64,000 bases of DNA. Source: Planctomycetaceae bacterium (lineage in GTDB: Bacteria; Planctomycetota; Planctomycetia; Planctomycetales; Planctomycetaceae). The notes below the pieces were generated by a model. It did no database searches. It had not been told where the DNA came from and saw nothing but the letters and a program-made list of their open reading frames with translations. The position numbers were made by a program, and so were the translations under genes. The stretch's first letter is position 1. Each line of letters starts with the position of its first letter. The DNA lies in the NCBI GenBank assembly GCA_028284485.1, contig JANQRQ010000339.1, forward strand, positions 1-64,000. The letters are read 5' to 3'. Positions 8,708 through 17,962 of the stretch are shown here, in pieces.

Positions 8708-9682
8708 CTACTCAACACGTTTTGACGAAGGGTTCGTACAAATCGACCCGTATTGATAACACGTATAACAGGCGCCGTGCTTCAGAGAGAATGCCCGATT
8801 CGATTGTTCAATTGAATCTCCCATCAGCGAGTCGGGCGAATCGAGCAAGATCGGGCAGACCGCGACACCACGGTCGGTGACCACCCGACTGTGACTACAT
8901 ATGAGTTGGCTGACGTCGAAGTCTTTCATCATTTCCGGCGTGACACGATCGTACTCGCCGTACCCTTCGGTTCGACAAACCTCAGCACCGATTTTCAACC
9001 TGGGAAGGATCTTAATTCGTGGCCGGTCACAGCCATGGTCGCGCAGCAATTGCTGAAACGAGGACAGGATTTCTTCTTCTCGCGATTCGTCCCAGATTCG
9101 CGTCATGGTGATGATCGGCAGAAACCCGTACTCGACGAGCAAAGCCACCCCCTGCATGGCTCGCTCGAATGTGCGTGGCCCGCGAACCGGATCGTTCATT
9201 TCCGACGTCGGACCATCGATCGACACCCGAAACTCGAGACTATAATCGACCGCGCGTTCCTTCTGTTGAAGTTGCTGCAGCCATTCCCGCTTGAGAACGG
9301 TGCCATTTGTCAAAACGGTCACAGGTCCGAAATCCAACGCGCGACACAGTATCGAAACGATCTCGCGATTCAGGAACGGTTCCCCACCAGTGAAGTAGTA
9401 CTCCTTAACTCCCCATCGTACCGACTCGACTAATTGTTCTTCGACTTGTTCCAAGCTCAAGTAGCCGTACGAGTCGTTATGCGGGCTGCAACTAATGAAG
9501 CAATGCGTACATTCCAGGTTGCACAATGTACCCGATACTTGAAACCATAATTCGTCCAGCGCGGCAAGCTCGACGACCGGCGAATTTACCGTTGCTTCGC
9601 CCCCCCCTTCTGTTGCTGCGTCTTCGATTGTCATTGGAACATCGCTCGCGGTGTTAATTTGGTCAATCGAAGTTGTTGCCAC
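8708..9682 (-). CDS. Radical SAM protein with C-terminal cysteine cluster
   Basis: 324 residues from a GTG; an in-frame ATG at 9634 is an alternative. The radical SAM [4Fe-4S] motif is CNLECTHC (Cys 54, 58, 61), followed by YYFTGGEPFLN (GGE motif) and SLEFRVSIDG. The C-terminus has additional cysteines (LICSHSRVV, VAVCPILL, GACYTCYQYGSICTN), which fits a SPASM/twitch-like auxiliary cluster domain as in peptide-modifying enzymes. No precursor peptide gene was recognised beside it. It follows the flavoprotein gene by 19 bases and precedes the phosphoesterase-like gene by 11, so co-transcription is very likely. Substrate unknown. Confidence 0.85.
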   Translation of the reverse strand: MATTSIDQINTASDVPMTIEDAATEGGGEATVNSPVVELAALDELWFQVSGTLCNLECTHCFISCSPHNDSYGYLSLEQVEEQLVESVRWGVKEYYFTGGEPFLNREIVSILCRALDFGPVTVLTNGTVLKREWLQQLQQKERAVDYSLEFRVSIDGPTSEMNDPVRGPRTFERAMQGVALLVEYGFLPIITMTRIWDESREEEILSSFQQLLRDHGCDRPRIKILPRLKIGAEVCRTEGYGEYDRVTPEMMKDFDVSQLICSHSRVVTDRGVAVCPILLDSPDSLMGDSIEQSNRAFSLKHGACYTCYQYGSICTNPSSKRVE

Positions 9683-9701
9683 ATGACGGCCACAACGTCG
9701 G

Positions 9702-10961
9702 TCAATTCGACGATTCTTGAATGAGGCCGTACGCCTGCTGAATTTGATCGAGACCAGTTCGGATCAGAAAACGCGGGTTCCGGCCGTAGCTTTTGGCTCC
9801 CAATATGAAGAAACCCGGCTCCGGGTTCTTTAACATCTCAGCGTCTGGACTTGCCTGTTGCAAGCAGTCGATGGAATTGTCGGCGAGCAGAGACGCCGCT
9901 AACTTGATGGGCCCTTGCGTGGCATAACAAATGTGTACCTGCAGTTCTTCAAACAGTGAGAGATCGGGACGGTAGCCGACATTGCCGATGATTCGATCGA
10001 CGTGGAGGTGCTGGTCCTCATCGCTGCTGCCGGCTGAGTTAACTCCTACTCGCAATTGAACTCGGAAGCCCGCACGAGGCGTCTCCACTTTTTGAACGCC
10101 CTCGATGTGACAATCCGACAGCCAGCGAACCGCAGTGTGCGGCCGAGTTGCCAGTTCATTCGCTCGGCATGTCAGCTGGTATCGTTCCGGAAGAGCGTCT
10201 CCCTCGATTACCGTTAACGGCTGCGAACTACGGCCTCTCGTAATCCAAACAACTTTCGTACCTGGTTCTTCTTCTGCAAGCGCTACCAAGTTGACAACAG
10301 CGGTCGCCGCCGAATAGCCACCTCCAACAACCAAGGTTGTCTTCCCAGAGTAATCGGGGCGTTGACGACCACAAATATCGGGCAACCCGTAATCAATTTC
10401 GCCCGCCAACGAGCGTTCCCCAAGGCAGGGAATCCCCCCTGCCCCAATCCAGTTGTGTTGCGGATACGTCCCGGAGCAGTCCAACACGAAGTCAGCGGTA
10501 TCCATTCGCTCGTCGCCCGCATGTTCGATCAGCAATTCGAATCCATCGCGTAGCCTTGACGGTCGACTAATCTCTTCGGCTTTTCCCAACGTGCGACGCC
10601 CGATCGAATGCACGCGCGTGGTCTCATAAAGAATGTTCGACAGTTGAGGCAATCGACCAAGAGGCAACAAATACCGCTCAGCGTATTCGCGTCCGGTCAG
10701 TATTTCGTTCTCATCTGGTAGTTCAATACCCGAGTCTTCGTCGATCAACGCCTTTCGGCCCCATCGAGACGAATTCATTCCGAAAGGACTGAAGAGCGTG
10801 ACGTGCCCCCAGTTCCGGACATTCTCCGCTACTCGGCCTTGCTCGTAGACAGAGACATCGTAACCGGCATTCACTCCGTACAGTGCAGCCTCAAGGCCGA
10901 TCGGCCCGGCCCCAATGATCGCCACTTGCTGTCGGCCGTTGCTGTTAGCACTGTTTGTCAT
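9702..10961 (-). CDS. FAD/NAD(P)-binding flavoprotein (monooxygenase/oxidoreductase-like)
   Basis: 419 residues from an ATG that overlaps the upstream stop as TGATG, indicating translational coupling; a longer frame upstream runs inside the previous gene and is rejected. Two dinucleotide-binding sites are visible: VAIIGAGPIGLEAAL at the N-terminus (FAD) and TTLVVGGGYSAATAV near residue 215 (NAD(P)). The arrangement, with WGHVTLFSPFGMNSSRWG after the FAD site and a terminal GFFILGAKSYGRNPRF, resembles flavin-containing monooxygenase or thioredoxin-reductase-like proteins. No redox-active CxxC is seen, which favours a monooxygenase-like or dehydrogenase role. Substrate unknown. Confidence 0.8.
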   Translation of the reverse strand: MTNSANSNGRQQVAIIGAGPIGLEAALYGVNAGYDVSVYEQGRVAENVRNWGHVTLFSPFGMNSSRWGRKALIDEDSGIELPDENEILTGREYAERYLLPLGRLPQLSNILYETTRVHSIGRRTLGKAEEISRPSRLRDGFELLIEHAGDERMDTADFVLDCSGTYPQHNWIGAGGIPCLGERSLAGEIDYGLPDICGRQRPDYSGKTTLVVGGGYSAATAVVNLVALAEEEPGTKVVWITRGRSSQPLTVIEGDALPERYQLTCRANELATRPHTAVRWLSDCHIEGVQKVETPRAGFRVQLRVGVNSAGSSDEDQHLHVDRIIGNVGYRPDLSLFEELQVHICYATQGPIKLAASLLADNSIDCLQQASPDAEMLKNPEPGFFILGAKSYGRNPRFLIRTGLDQIQQAYGLIQESSN

Positions 10962-11971
10962 CACGATGAAAGTTGGATTCGTTGGCCGGTTTGAGCCGCC
11001 TGCAGGCCGGACTGTAGAATCTCTTGAACGTCGCGGCAGATTTGGGGGGAACAAACGTCGCCTGGGGACTCGCCCGACTTAAGACAAGCTAAGAATGACT
11101 CCGGCCCGGTCCTGTGACCCTCTGGTAACGGCTCAACAGGAAGTTCCCGCTGTTCTCCTTCTTCGTATGCCACCCACATCTTGCCGGCATCGGTCCACAA
11201 CGTTCCCTTCGACCCCAGGTAGACTGCATCGTGATACGATGGGATTTGCGACCAAGAGGCCTCGGCAATTGCAAATCGTTTCTCGTACAAGAGAGTAATC
11301 GCTGCGTTGTCTTCCACGTTGATATCTTCTTTAGCAAGACGCCCTGCCACGGCTTGCACTGCTTGTGGCATTCCAAACAAATACCGAAAGGCGGCGGCCC
11401 CGTAACAGCAATAGTCTATCAGTGCCCCACCACCGTTCTGTGAGGCGTCATACAGCCAGTCGCAAAAATAGTCGCTGCATCCAAATTCGCGCGGACCTCG
11501 GTGCGCCATCCTCACTCGGGCTTGAAAAACTTCGCCGATAACGCCCTGCTGAATCTGCTCCCAAGCCCGCAGTGTCGGGGGGCGCCAGCGATTCGGCCAA
11601 TTGACGAAGAACAGTACACCGGCCTCTTCCATGGCCGAAAGCATGCGGTCAGCTTGTTCGAGCGTGGCGGCCATCGGTTTTTCCAACACGACCGGAATCT
11701 TGCGCTCGGCTGCCGCCTCGATCACTTCCAAGGCACCCGCATTGGAAGTGCAGACTTGAAGAATGTCGACTTCACTGTTTTCGAGCATCTCAGTAACGCT
11801 CGAAAACAACTGCTGAACGCCAAACTCATTAGCAATTCGCTCTTGCAACGGAGCGTTCGGATCGGCGGCTGCGACAATGTCGACCTGACCTGTTTCCTTC
11901 CACTTGGCCAATTCTGCCCACACATGGTCATGCACTAGGCCGGCCACTCCCAGTTGATATCGATCAGCCAT
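10961..11971 (-). CDS. Gfo/Idh/MocA family oxidoreductase
   Basis: 336 residues; the ATG at 11971 has AGGAGA 7 bases upstream. The N-terminal Rossmann domain (LGVAGLVHDHVW, then IVAAADPNAPLQ) is followed by the family's VVLEKPMAATLEQAD motif with the conserved Lys. The C-terminal alpha/beta domain carries GGGALIDYCCYGAAAFRYL where the catalytic His of many members is replaced by Cys/Tyr context, so the reaction may differ from simple sugar dehydrogenation. First gene of the tight four-gene run; 132 bases separate it from the upstream amine-oxidase-like gene. Confidence 0.88.
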   Translation of the reverse strand: MADRYQLGVAGLVHDHVWAELAKWKETGQVDIVAAADPNAPLQERIANEFGVQQLFSSVTEMLENSEVDILQVCTSNAGALEVIEAAAERKIPVVLEKPMAATLEQADRMLSAMEEAGVLFFVNWPNRWRPPTLRAWEQIQQGVIGEVFQARVRMAHRGPREFGCSDYFCDWLYDASQNGGGALIDYCCYGAAAFRYLFGMPQAVQAVAGRLAKEDINVEDNAAITLLYEKRFAIAEASWSQIPSYHDAVYLGSKGTLWTDAGKMWVAYEEGEQRELPVEPLPEGHRTGPESFLACLKSGESPGDVCSPQICRDVQEILQSGLQAAQTGQRIQLSS

Positions 11972-12103
11972 CAAACCGTCTCCTGTGTAATGCTGTCGCT
12001 GTCTGTAATTTCGGGCCCATGTTGTTGCGATCGTCCAATCGGCCAATGTTACTATCAGCGAAAGGCTTGGATCTTGCCAGGCTTCGAACCGAAACGATTG
12101 GCA

Positions 12104-13225
12104 TCACTGCACCGGAGCTGCTTCGACCGCCGGACGTTGACAGCCAAAGGCCTCGACAGCAATGGTACAGCCCTGACGCATGATCAATTCTCGAACCAAA
12201 ACGGCCGTCGCAGGAGACAATTGCAACCCCGCGCGAAAATGGCCGGCAGCAATCCACATGCGGTCCGCATTGGGAACGGGTCCGATATAGGGGTTCTCGT
12301 CTGGCGAATACGGGCGTAGTCCGCACCAAGCTCGCTCAAACTGGGCATGGCGCAACGCGGGAACGAGGCGCTGTGCGAATGAAACCAACTCTCCAACTGC
12401 GCCGGCCGTGTTTCGCTTTTCAAATCCGACCGATTCTTCGGTCGACCCAATCAAGATGCGACCGTCCGGACGTGGAACAAGGTAGCGACGTCCATCCTCG
12501 ATAACGTGACGAATCGGGAGTGGTTGTGCGGACAACATGACAATTTGTCCGCGCATCGGTTTAATCCGGACTTCAGAGCACAATGACGACACCAGCCGGC
12601 CGGTCCAGGCACCACTGGCAACGACAACATGGTCGGCTTCGTGATTTTCTGTGGCCGTTTTGACGGAATGCGGTTTGCCTTCGCAAACGTCGATGTCCAG
12701 CACGCCTTCGTTGGGCCGGAGCTGCACACCCAACTCGAGACAGCCGGCAATCAAGGCTTTCAAATGCCGCGGGTTGCGAACCTGGCACAAATCGGGCAGC
12801 CGAAATCCAAACGGTAGATCGGAGTGCAGCGCAGGTTCATATTGTCGCATCTGCAGGGAGCCAAGCTCTTCAACACGAACCCCTTCTTGGCGCCATTCGT
12901 TGGCGTGTGACCGGCCCAATTCCATGTGCTCTTCACGATAAACAGCAATGCCACCACAATTGCGATAGCCATTGTCGATACCGGTCTCCGAAAGCAGTCG
13001 CGCGGACCATTCCGGCCACTGCTCGGAACTGAGGGCACGTAAGCCTGCTTCCGGCGAGTCCGCGCCGGTCAAGTTGCCGGGCGGAAGAATACCGGCACCG
13101 GCCCACGAGGCTTCCTTACCAAACTCGCTTTGGTCCAAAACCGTGACAGCCGCTCCCTGCCCTGCCAGTTCGTAAGCGACTGACAACCCAATGACGCCGC
13201 CGCCCACCACGATTACATCCGACAT
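12104..13225 (-). CDS. FAD-dependent amino acid oxidase, ThiO/glycine oxidase type
   Basis: 373 residues, usual for ThiO/DAO-like enzymes. FAD site VIVVGGGVIGLSVAYEL, second signature EASWAGAGILPPGN, substrate-domain RHVIEDGRRYLVPRPDG and C-terminal FERAWCGLRPYSPD / WIAAGHFRAGLQLSP are characteristic of glycine oxidase ThiO, which makes iminoglycine for thiazole synthesis in some bacteria. No thiamine gene (thiG, thiS, thiE) is nearby, so a thiamine role is not supported by context. It may instead belong with the downstream oxidoreductase run, 132 bases away on the same strand. Substrate inferred only at family level. Confidence 0.82.
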   Translation of the reverse strand: MSDVIVVGGGVIGLSVAYELAGQGAAVTVLDQSEFGKEASWAGAGILPPGNLTGADSPEAGLRALSSEQWPEWSARLLSETGIDNGYRNCGGIAVYREEHMELGRSHANEWRQEGVRVEELGSLQMRQYEPALHSDLPFGFRLPDLCQVRNPRHLKALIAGCLELGVQLRPNEGVLDIDVCEGKPHSVKTATENHEADHVVVASGAWTGRLVSSLCSEVRIKPMRGQIVMLSAQPLPIRHVIEDGRRYLVPRPDGRILIGSTEESVGFEKRNTAGAVGELVSFAQRLVPALRHAQFERAWCGLRPYSPDENPYIGPVPNADRMWIAAGHFRAGLQLSPATAVLVRELIMRQGCTIAVEAFGCQRPAVEAAPVQ

Positions 13226-13352
13226 CCATCCAGCCGTTTCTTGTCAGAATCCATCTCACCAGGTTCGTGAAACACGCACTTGACGCGCTACGATATGAAT
13301 TTCGCGCCGCCTTAAAGCACCAATTCTAGTCGTCGAAGACGCAACTTCCAAA

Positions 13353-15248
13353 TCAGCGCTTGAGTTGTCGCAGCATGTCGGTCCGGTACGCGTTTGCCAA
13401 CCCGCGTCGATCCTTGCGGTACACTCGACGGACCGCCGCATCAAACTCGGTCCCATCTTGAAGCAACTTGATCAATTGATTCAAGCGCGTCCCACCGCCC
13501 GTGCGCAACATGAACGACACGACTGTAAAACCAACCGGTCCAACTTCAGCCGGCGAAAAGGTTCCCTCGTCGAAAACATCTTCCGGTCGACGAAGACGCT
13601 GCAAGGCGGGAACGGCTTTGGCGGTCAACTCGTCCAGGTAGTAGTTTCCAGTCGTTTCGGCTGATGCTTTGGCTAATCCAGTACCTCGGATGAGCCATTC
13701 CGGAAGATTTTCGGCCTTTTGCTGAAGGTACGCCCCGGTCAAATGATCAATCAGGTTGATGCGCAGTCCCGGCGAAGTCTCATCGGGCTGATCCCCGACA
13801 TCCTGAAGCACGATATAGGCATCGGATTGTGTCGGATTGACAACCGAATGTCCGGTCGCCTCCGGGGGAATCTGACGACGATTTATGGTCAGATTGAATT
13901 CTTCGTATCCAAACCGATCGGCATAGACGTAAACGGCCAGTTTGCCCCGCCAGACAGTTCCTTCACCAACATCGTAGTCTTTCCGCATTTTGACAGCGTA
14001 CTCATCGGCCCACTGAGCGATTGATTCGAGGCGAAATTCCGACACGTCTCCGTAAAGCAGAAACTCTTCGGTTTCGAGAACTCGTGGTTCGTCCTTGGAA
14101 AGAACGCGTTTCCAAGCCGCCGCGGTTTGTTCCTTCCGGTAATCTTCAAATTCCGTAGCAGTCATGTTTGCAAAGCGATTGGCGGCCACATCTTCCTCGG
14201 ATGGAACGAGGCTCTCGAGAGTCTCGTTGGGATCGGCACCATCGTACTTTGCGCCTTCCAGAATCCACGTGCGTAGATTGGAATGATTCTCCACGGTGAT
14301 CCTACCATCCCCCGCCGGCATCTTGATCGGATCCTGCTTGCCGACAAGATCCCACAGCAGGCTGTCTTCGAGACTTCCAGGGCTAACGATCACACCGCTG
14401 TCGCCCCCTTTCATCAGTGAGGTAAAGGTCGTCAGCGATAGTCCGTTTCGCGGATTGTATTGGCCGTGGCAGCGCAAACAGTGTTCCACGATGAATGGTG
14501 CGATGTCTTCCTTAAATGAGACTGATTCTTCACCCGTTGCCATGGCAATTTCAACCGGTTTGATCTCGGTAGAACCGCTGCCTCGTTTCAGGTCTCGAAG
14601 AGCAACCGTTTCGCCGTCGCCGTCGAATCGGGCCCCTTGATTGATCCAACGCACAATTTTGTCAATTTGCGCCCGGGGCAATGGATCACGGTTGCGTGGC
14701 ATACGACGATTGGGCGGTGCCATCAATGCTGCAACTAAACGGCTGCGACTCGCATTGCCGGGGACAAATATCGCCCCACTCTCCCCGCCGGCCTTGATTG
14801 CCTGAAAAGTATCGAGACGAAGTCCGCCGCGCCCGCGGCTGGCATGACAATCCAAACAGTTCTCATTCAAAACAGGTGCAACATCAGTCGTAAAACTGAC
14901 CACGCCTGCCTGCAACTGGCGAGCTTTTTCTGGATTCTTTTTTAGGTCCAGCGATTTGCGACCAGACGTAATTAAACTGACGACCGAGGAGAGAAGTTTG
15001 TCGTTCTCTTCCAAGCCGGCCTCTTCAGCCAAAGTCTTCAGACGGGCTTCGCAATCGTCAAACGCTTCCTCAGCTTTGTCGTAATTGCGCCGCCGCACCT
15101 CAAACATCGCTCGGCTCACCTCTTTGCGAATGTCGGCGAGTTCCTTGCGCTGTGCTGATGTCAATTCGGCGCGGCAGGAGTGACTTATTCCGTCGAAGGG
15201 CGCGAGCAAGAGAAAGGACACGCTGACTGCAAAACAAAGTTTGTTCAT
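13353..15248 (-). CDS. Secreted di-c-type cytochrome protein fused to a decayed gluzincin-like peptidase domain
   Basis: 631 residues; ATG with AGGAGG 7 bases upstream and a signal peptide (FAVSVSFLLLAPFDGISHS). Two planctomycete-type cytochrome c domains carry CLDCH (about residue 132, followed by GGLRLDTFQAIKAGG) and CLRCH (about residue 258, followed by NGLSLTTFTSLMKGG), each preceding a wrapped GDG/NRRMP region typical of these domains. Residues of about 400-630 align by eye with DUF1570-like metallopeptidases, but the HEXXH helix reads LIDHLTGAYL and the third-ligand motif WLDEGLAEY reads WLIRGTGLA, so zinc ligands are lost. Likely periplasmic; electron-transfer partner unknown. Confidence 0.8.
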   Translation of the reverse strand: MNKLCFAVSVSFLLLAPFDGISHSCRAELTSAQRKELADIRKEVSRAMFEVRRRNYDKAEEAFDDCEARLKTLAEEAGLEENDKLLSSVVSLITSGRKSLDLKKNPEKARQLQAGVVSFTTDVAPVLNENCLDCHASRGRGGLRLDTFQAIKAGGESGAIFVPGNASRSRLVAALMAPPNRRMPRNRDPLPRAQIDKIVRWINQGARFDGDGETVALRDLKRGSGSTEIKPVEIAMATGEESVSFKEDIAPFIVEHCLRCHGQYNPRNGLSLTTFTSLMKGGDSGVIVSPGSLEDSLLWDLVGKQDPIKMPAGDGRITVENHSNLRTWILEGAKYDGADPNETLESLVPSEEDVAANRFANMTATEFEDYRKEQTAAAWKRVLSKDEPRVLETEEFLLYGDVSEFRLESIAQWADEYAVKMRKDYDVGEGTVWRGKLAVYVYADRFGYEEFNLTINRRQIPPEATGHSVVNPTQSDAYIVLQDVGDQPDETSPGLRINLIDHLTGAYLQQKAENLPEWLIRGTGLAKASAETTGNYYLDELTAKAVPALQRLRRPEDVFDEGTFSPAEVGPVGFTVVSFMLRTGGGTRLNQLIKLLQDGTEFDAAVRRVYRKDRRGLANAYRTDMLRQLKR

Positions 15249-15632
15249 GAATCGCCTCCTAGAACTGCTTCGCGGAGAGACCCTCGCACGAAGAAATTCC
15301 CATGCTGAATGGTAATTTCAGTATAAGGCCAACGGCGAGCAGACGAAAGGTGGACGAACATCGACCGATACCTGATGCAACGATCGACGACGCTTGAATC
15401 GCACGCCGAATCTTCTTGAAATTCCACGGCGAATTCGACAGGACACGATGGTTGCGAATATCGGATGGCATTCTCGTGAAATTCCACAAGGAAGATTCGA
15501 ATTACGATGCGATCGTCGCCGGCACTTCTCTCGCGAATGGCTCGCAGGATCGGCTATAATCGAAATACAACACGAACCGGCAGTACTGCGACTACGCCAG
15601 CCAATCCTTCAAACCGTGCAAGACCTGCGTCA
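15249..15632. other. Divergent intergenic region upstream of larE
   Basis: 384 bases between the cytochrome gene (minus) and larE (plus). A TATAAT hexamer lies at 15555-15560, about 75 bases before the chosen larE start, but no matching -35 is seen. No hairpin with T-run, tRNA or additional gene was recognised. Confidence 0.4.
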
Positions 15633-16487
15633 ATGGAAGAACCGACGACCGAGTTGACCGAGAAGCGTGATCGGTTAATCGACATACTCGCTGACTGCGG
15701 AAAGGTCGCTGTCGCTTTTTCCGCGGGAGTTGATAGCACTGTGGTCGCCAAGGCTGCACAGCTCGCCTGTGGGGAGAACGCAATTGCCGTAACCGCCGTC
15801 AGCCCCAGCCTGGCTGAAGGTGAACGCGAGGCGTCGTCCCACTTAGCAGGTTTGATTGGCATTCGTCACCGGTTCATCACGACAGAAGAATTTGGCGACG
15901 ACAATTACACACGCAACGCCTCGAACCGCTGTTACTTTTGCAAATCCGAGTTGTACGAGCAACTCGAGCGGCGACTGCACGAATTCGACTGTGACGTCAT
16001 TGTCAACGGCGCGAATACCGACGACCGGGGCGATCATCGACCCGGTATGACAGCCGCTCACGAACACCGAGTTCGCAGTCCGTTAATGGAAGCGAATATT
16101 TCGAAACGTGAAGTGCGCGAGCTCGCACGATCGTGGGATTTGCCGGTGTGGGACAAACCGGCATCCCCCTGCCTTTCCAGTCGCGTCGCCTACGGCGTTT
16201 CAGTTACCCCGGAACGAGTCGCCAGAATCGATGCGGCAGAAAGATTTCTGCGCGATCAATTCGGACTCCGAGAGCTTCGCGTCCGTCATGAGGCCAACGA
16301 TTTGGCACGCATCGAGGTTCCCTCTGAAGCGATTCCCGCGCTGCTTAAACCTGACGCGAGCCAGCAGATTTCGAAACAGCTCCATGCCCTCGGTTTCAAA
16401 TACGTGACGATCGACCTGGATGGCTTTCGATCCGGCAGCATGAACGATGTCTTGCCAATCGAAAGCCTGCAAACGATACGTCGATGA
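15633..16487 (+). CDS. larE: LarE-type ATP-dependent sulfur transferase
   Basis: 284 residues from ATG 15633; an upstream in-frame ATG at 15507 would add a low-complexity leader. N-terminal PP-loop SAGVDSTVVAKAA binds ATP. LarE adenylates the nicotinate-derived carboxylate and inserts sulfur while building the nickel-pincer cofactor of LarA-type enzymes. Three cysteines are placed as in the cluster-binding type described from Thermotoga maritima: CYFC in NRCYFCKSELY and a third in KPASPCLSSRVAYG. This suggests a catalytic [4Fe-4S] form rather than the single-Cys sacrificial form. larB, larC and larA are not in the window. Convergent with glyA, 71 bases apart. Confidence 0.9.
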   Translation: MEEPTTELTEKRDRLIDILADCGKVAVAFSAGVDSTVVAKAAQLACGENAIAVTAVSPSLAEGEREASSHLAGLIGIRHRFITTEEFGDDNYTRNASNRCYFCKSELYEQLERRLHEFDCDVIVNGANTDDRGDHRPGMTAAHEHRVRSPLMEANISKREVRELARSWDLPVWDKPASPCLSSRVAYGVSVTPERVARIDAAERFLRDQFGLRELRVRHEANDLARIEVPSEAIPALLKPDASQQISKQLHALGFKYVTIDLDGFRSGSMNDVLPIESLQTIRR

Positions 16488-16558
16488 TCGAAGCAGACCG
16501 ACAATCGTCACCAAGCACCGTTTCTGCAGCGGATGCGAGCGGCGAATACCCGTATTGC

Positions 16559-17800
16559 TCACTCGATACCCGGCACTGGGAATCCAGTCGCGAACTCCTC
16601 GATTTCCTGGCGCACGTTGTCAGCAACAGTGTGGTCGTCGGCTGACTGTAGGACTGTCAAAATCCATTTTCCGACACGTCGCATATCGTCTTCTTTCATA
16701 CCACGTGTCGTCAGCGCCGCCGTCCCGATTCGAATCCCGCTGGGATCAAGGGGCTTTCGTTGATCATAGGGGATCATATTCTTGTTAACCGTGATTCCGG
16801 CGCGGTCCAAGGCTTCCTCGGCAATTTTGCCTGATAGCCCAATCGCCGTGACATCCGCCAGCATTAAATGATTATCTGTTCCGCCGCTGGCCAAGCGAAT
16901 CCCACCGGATGTCAACGACTCGGCGAGCACTCGAGCGTTATCAATAATCTGTTGGGCATACTCTCGATAAGAGGGCTGCAGAGCCTCGTGAAAACAAACG
17001 GCCTTGCCAGCAACGATGTGAACGAGCGGCCCCCCCTGGATTCCTGGAAACACCGTGCGATCGAGGGCTCGTGCATTTTCTTCGCGCGTGAGAACAAAAC
17101 CGGACCTCGGCCCTCGCAACGTTTTGTGAGACGTCGAAGTGACGTAATCCGCAACTCTTACAGGGTTGTCATGCAGGCCGGCCGCCACCAAACCGGAATA
17201 GTGAGCCATGTCGACCATCAACAGCGCGTCGATCGATTTCGCGATCTCTGCAAATTTGCCATGCTCGATTTCCCGGGGATACGCGCTGGCACCGGCGACG
17301 ATGAGCTTTGGCTTATGCTCACGCGCCAAGCTCGCAACTTGATCGAAGTCGATACGCTGGTCTGACTCGCGCACACCGTAATGCACGACCGAATAAAGCT
17401 GGCCTGAGAAATTCAAATGCATTCCGTGTGTTAAATGGCCGCCATGCGCCAAATCCATGGCCAGAATGGTGTCCCCAGGTTGTAGAACGGTTAAATAAAC
17501 CGCCATGTTGGCCTGCGATCCGGAATGCGGTTGCACGTTTGCGTATTCGGCTCCATAGAGTTGGCATGCCCGAGTGCGAGCCAGCGATTCGATTTCGTCC
17601 ACATGCTGACATCCGCCGTAATACCGCCGTCCTGGATACCCCTCGGCGTATTTGTTTGTTAAAACTGTTCCAGCCGCCTCCAAAACCGCCGCACTGGTGT
17701 AATTCTCCGAAGCGATCAATTCCAGGCCGACGGTTTGGCGCCGTTTTTCGTCTTCGATTGCTGACCAGATTTCCGGATCGACATTTTGTAAAGTGGTCAT
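16559..17800 (-). CDS. glyA: Serine hydroxymethyltransferase
   Basis: 413 residues, the usual bacterial length. PLP enzyme interconverting serine and glycine with tetrahydrofolate, the main supply of one-carbon units; cytoplasmic. Clear motifs: ELIASENYTSAAV, NKYAEGYPGRRYYGGC, NVQPHSGSQANMAVY, and the PLP lysine in TSTSHKTLRGPRSGF. The C-terminal SGIRIGTAALTTRGMKEDD is intact. Its leader (about 160 bases) faces the BRCT-MerR-TPR gene divergently. Confidence 0.98.
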   Translation of the reverse strand: MTTLQNVDPEIWSAIEDEKRRQTVGLELIASENYTSAAVLEAAGTVLTNKYAEGYPGRRYYGGCQHVDEIESLARTRACQLYGAEYANVQPHSGSQANMAVYLTVLQPGDTILAMDLAHGGHLTHGMHLNFSGQLYSVVHYGVRESDQRIDFDQVASLAREHKPKLIVAGASAYPREIEHGKFAEIAKSIDALLMVDMAHYSGLVAAGLHDNPVRVADYVTSTSHKTLRGPRSGFVLTREENARALDRTVFPGIQGGPLVHIVAGKAVCFHEALQPSYREYAQQIIDNARVLAESLTSGGIRLASGGTDNHLMLADVTAIGLSGKIAEEALDRAGITVNKNMIPYDQRKPLDPSGIRIGTAALTTRGMKEDDMRRVGKWILTVLQSADDHTVADNVRQEIEEFATGFPVPGIE

Positions 17801-17962
17801 TCCAAGGCACTTTCCGCATCGAGAGAAGTTGTGAGCAGCTAATGGGCGATCAATTTAGGTCGCCCTCCTTATAGTGAAGCGTGATCCTGATTGCTACCCA
17901 TCAGAATTACGATTCGCTTCTACGAGAATGATAGTTTCCATTTCGTAAAAAGCCACGTTGTC

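Noticed and set aside
7533-8756. Open frame of 407 codons on the plus strand across dtd and the phosphoesterase-like gene
   Set aside because: It is antisense to two genes with clear family motifs, has no motif of its own and no ribosome site.
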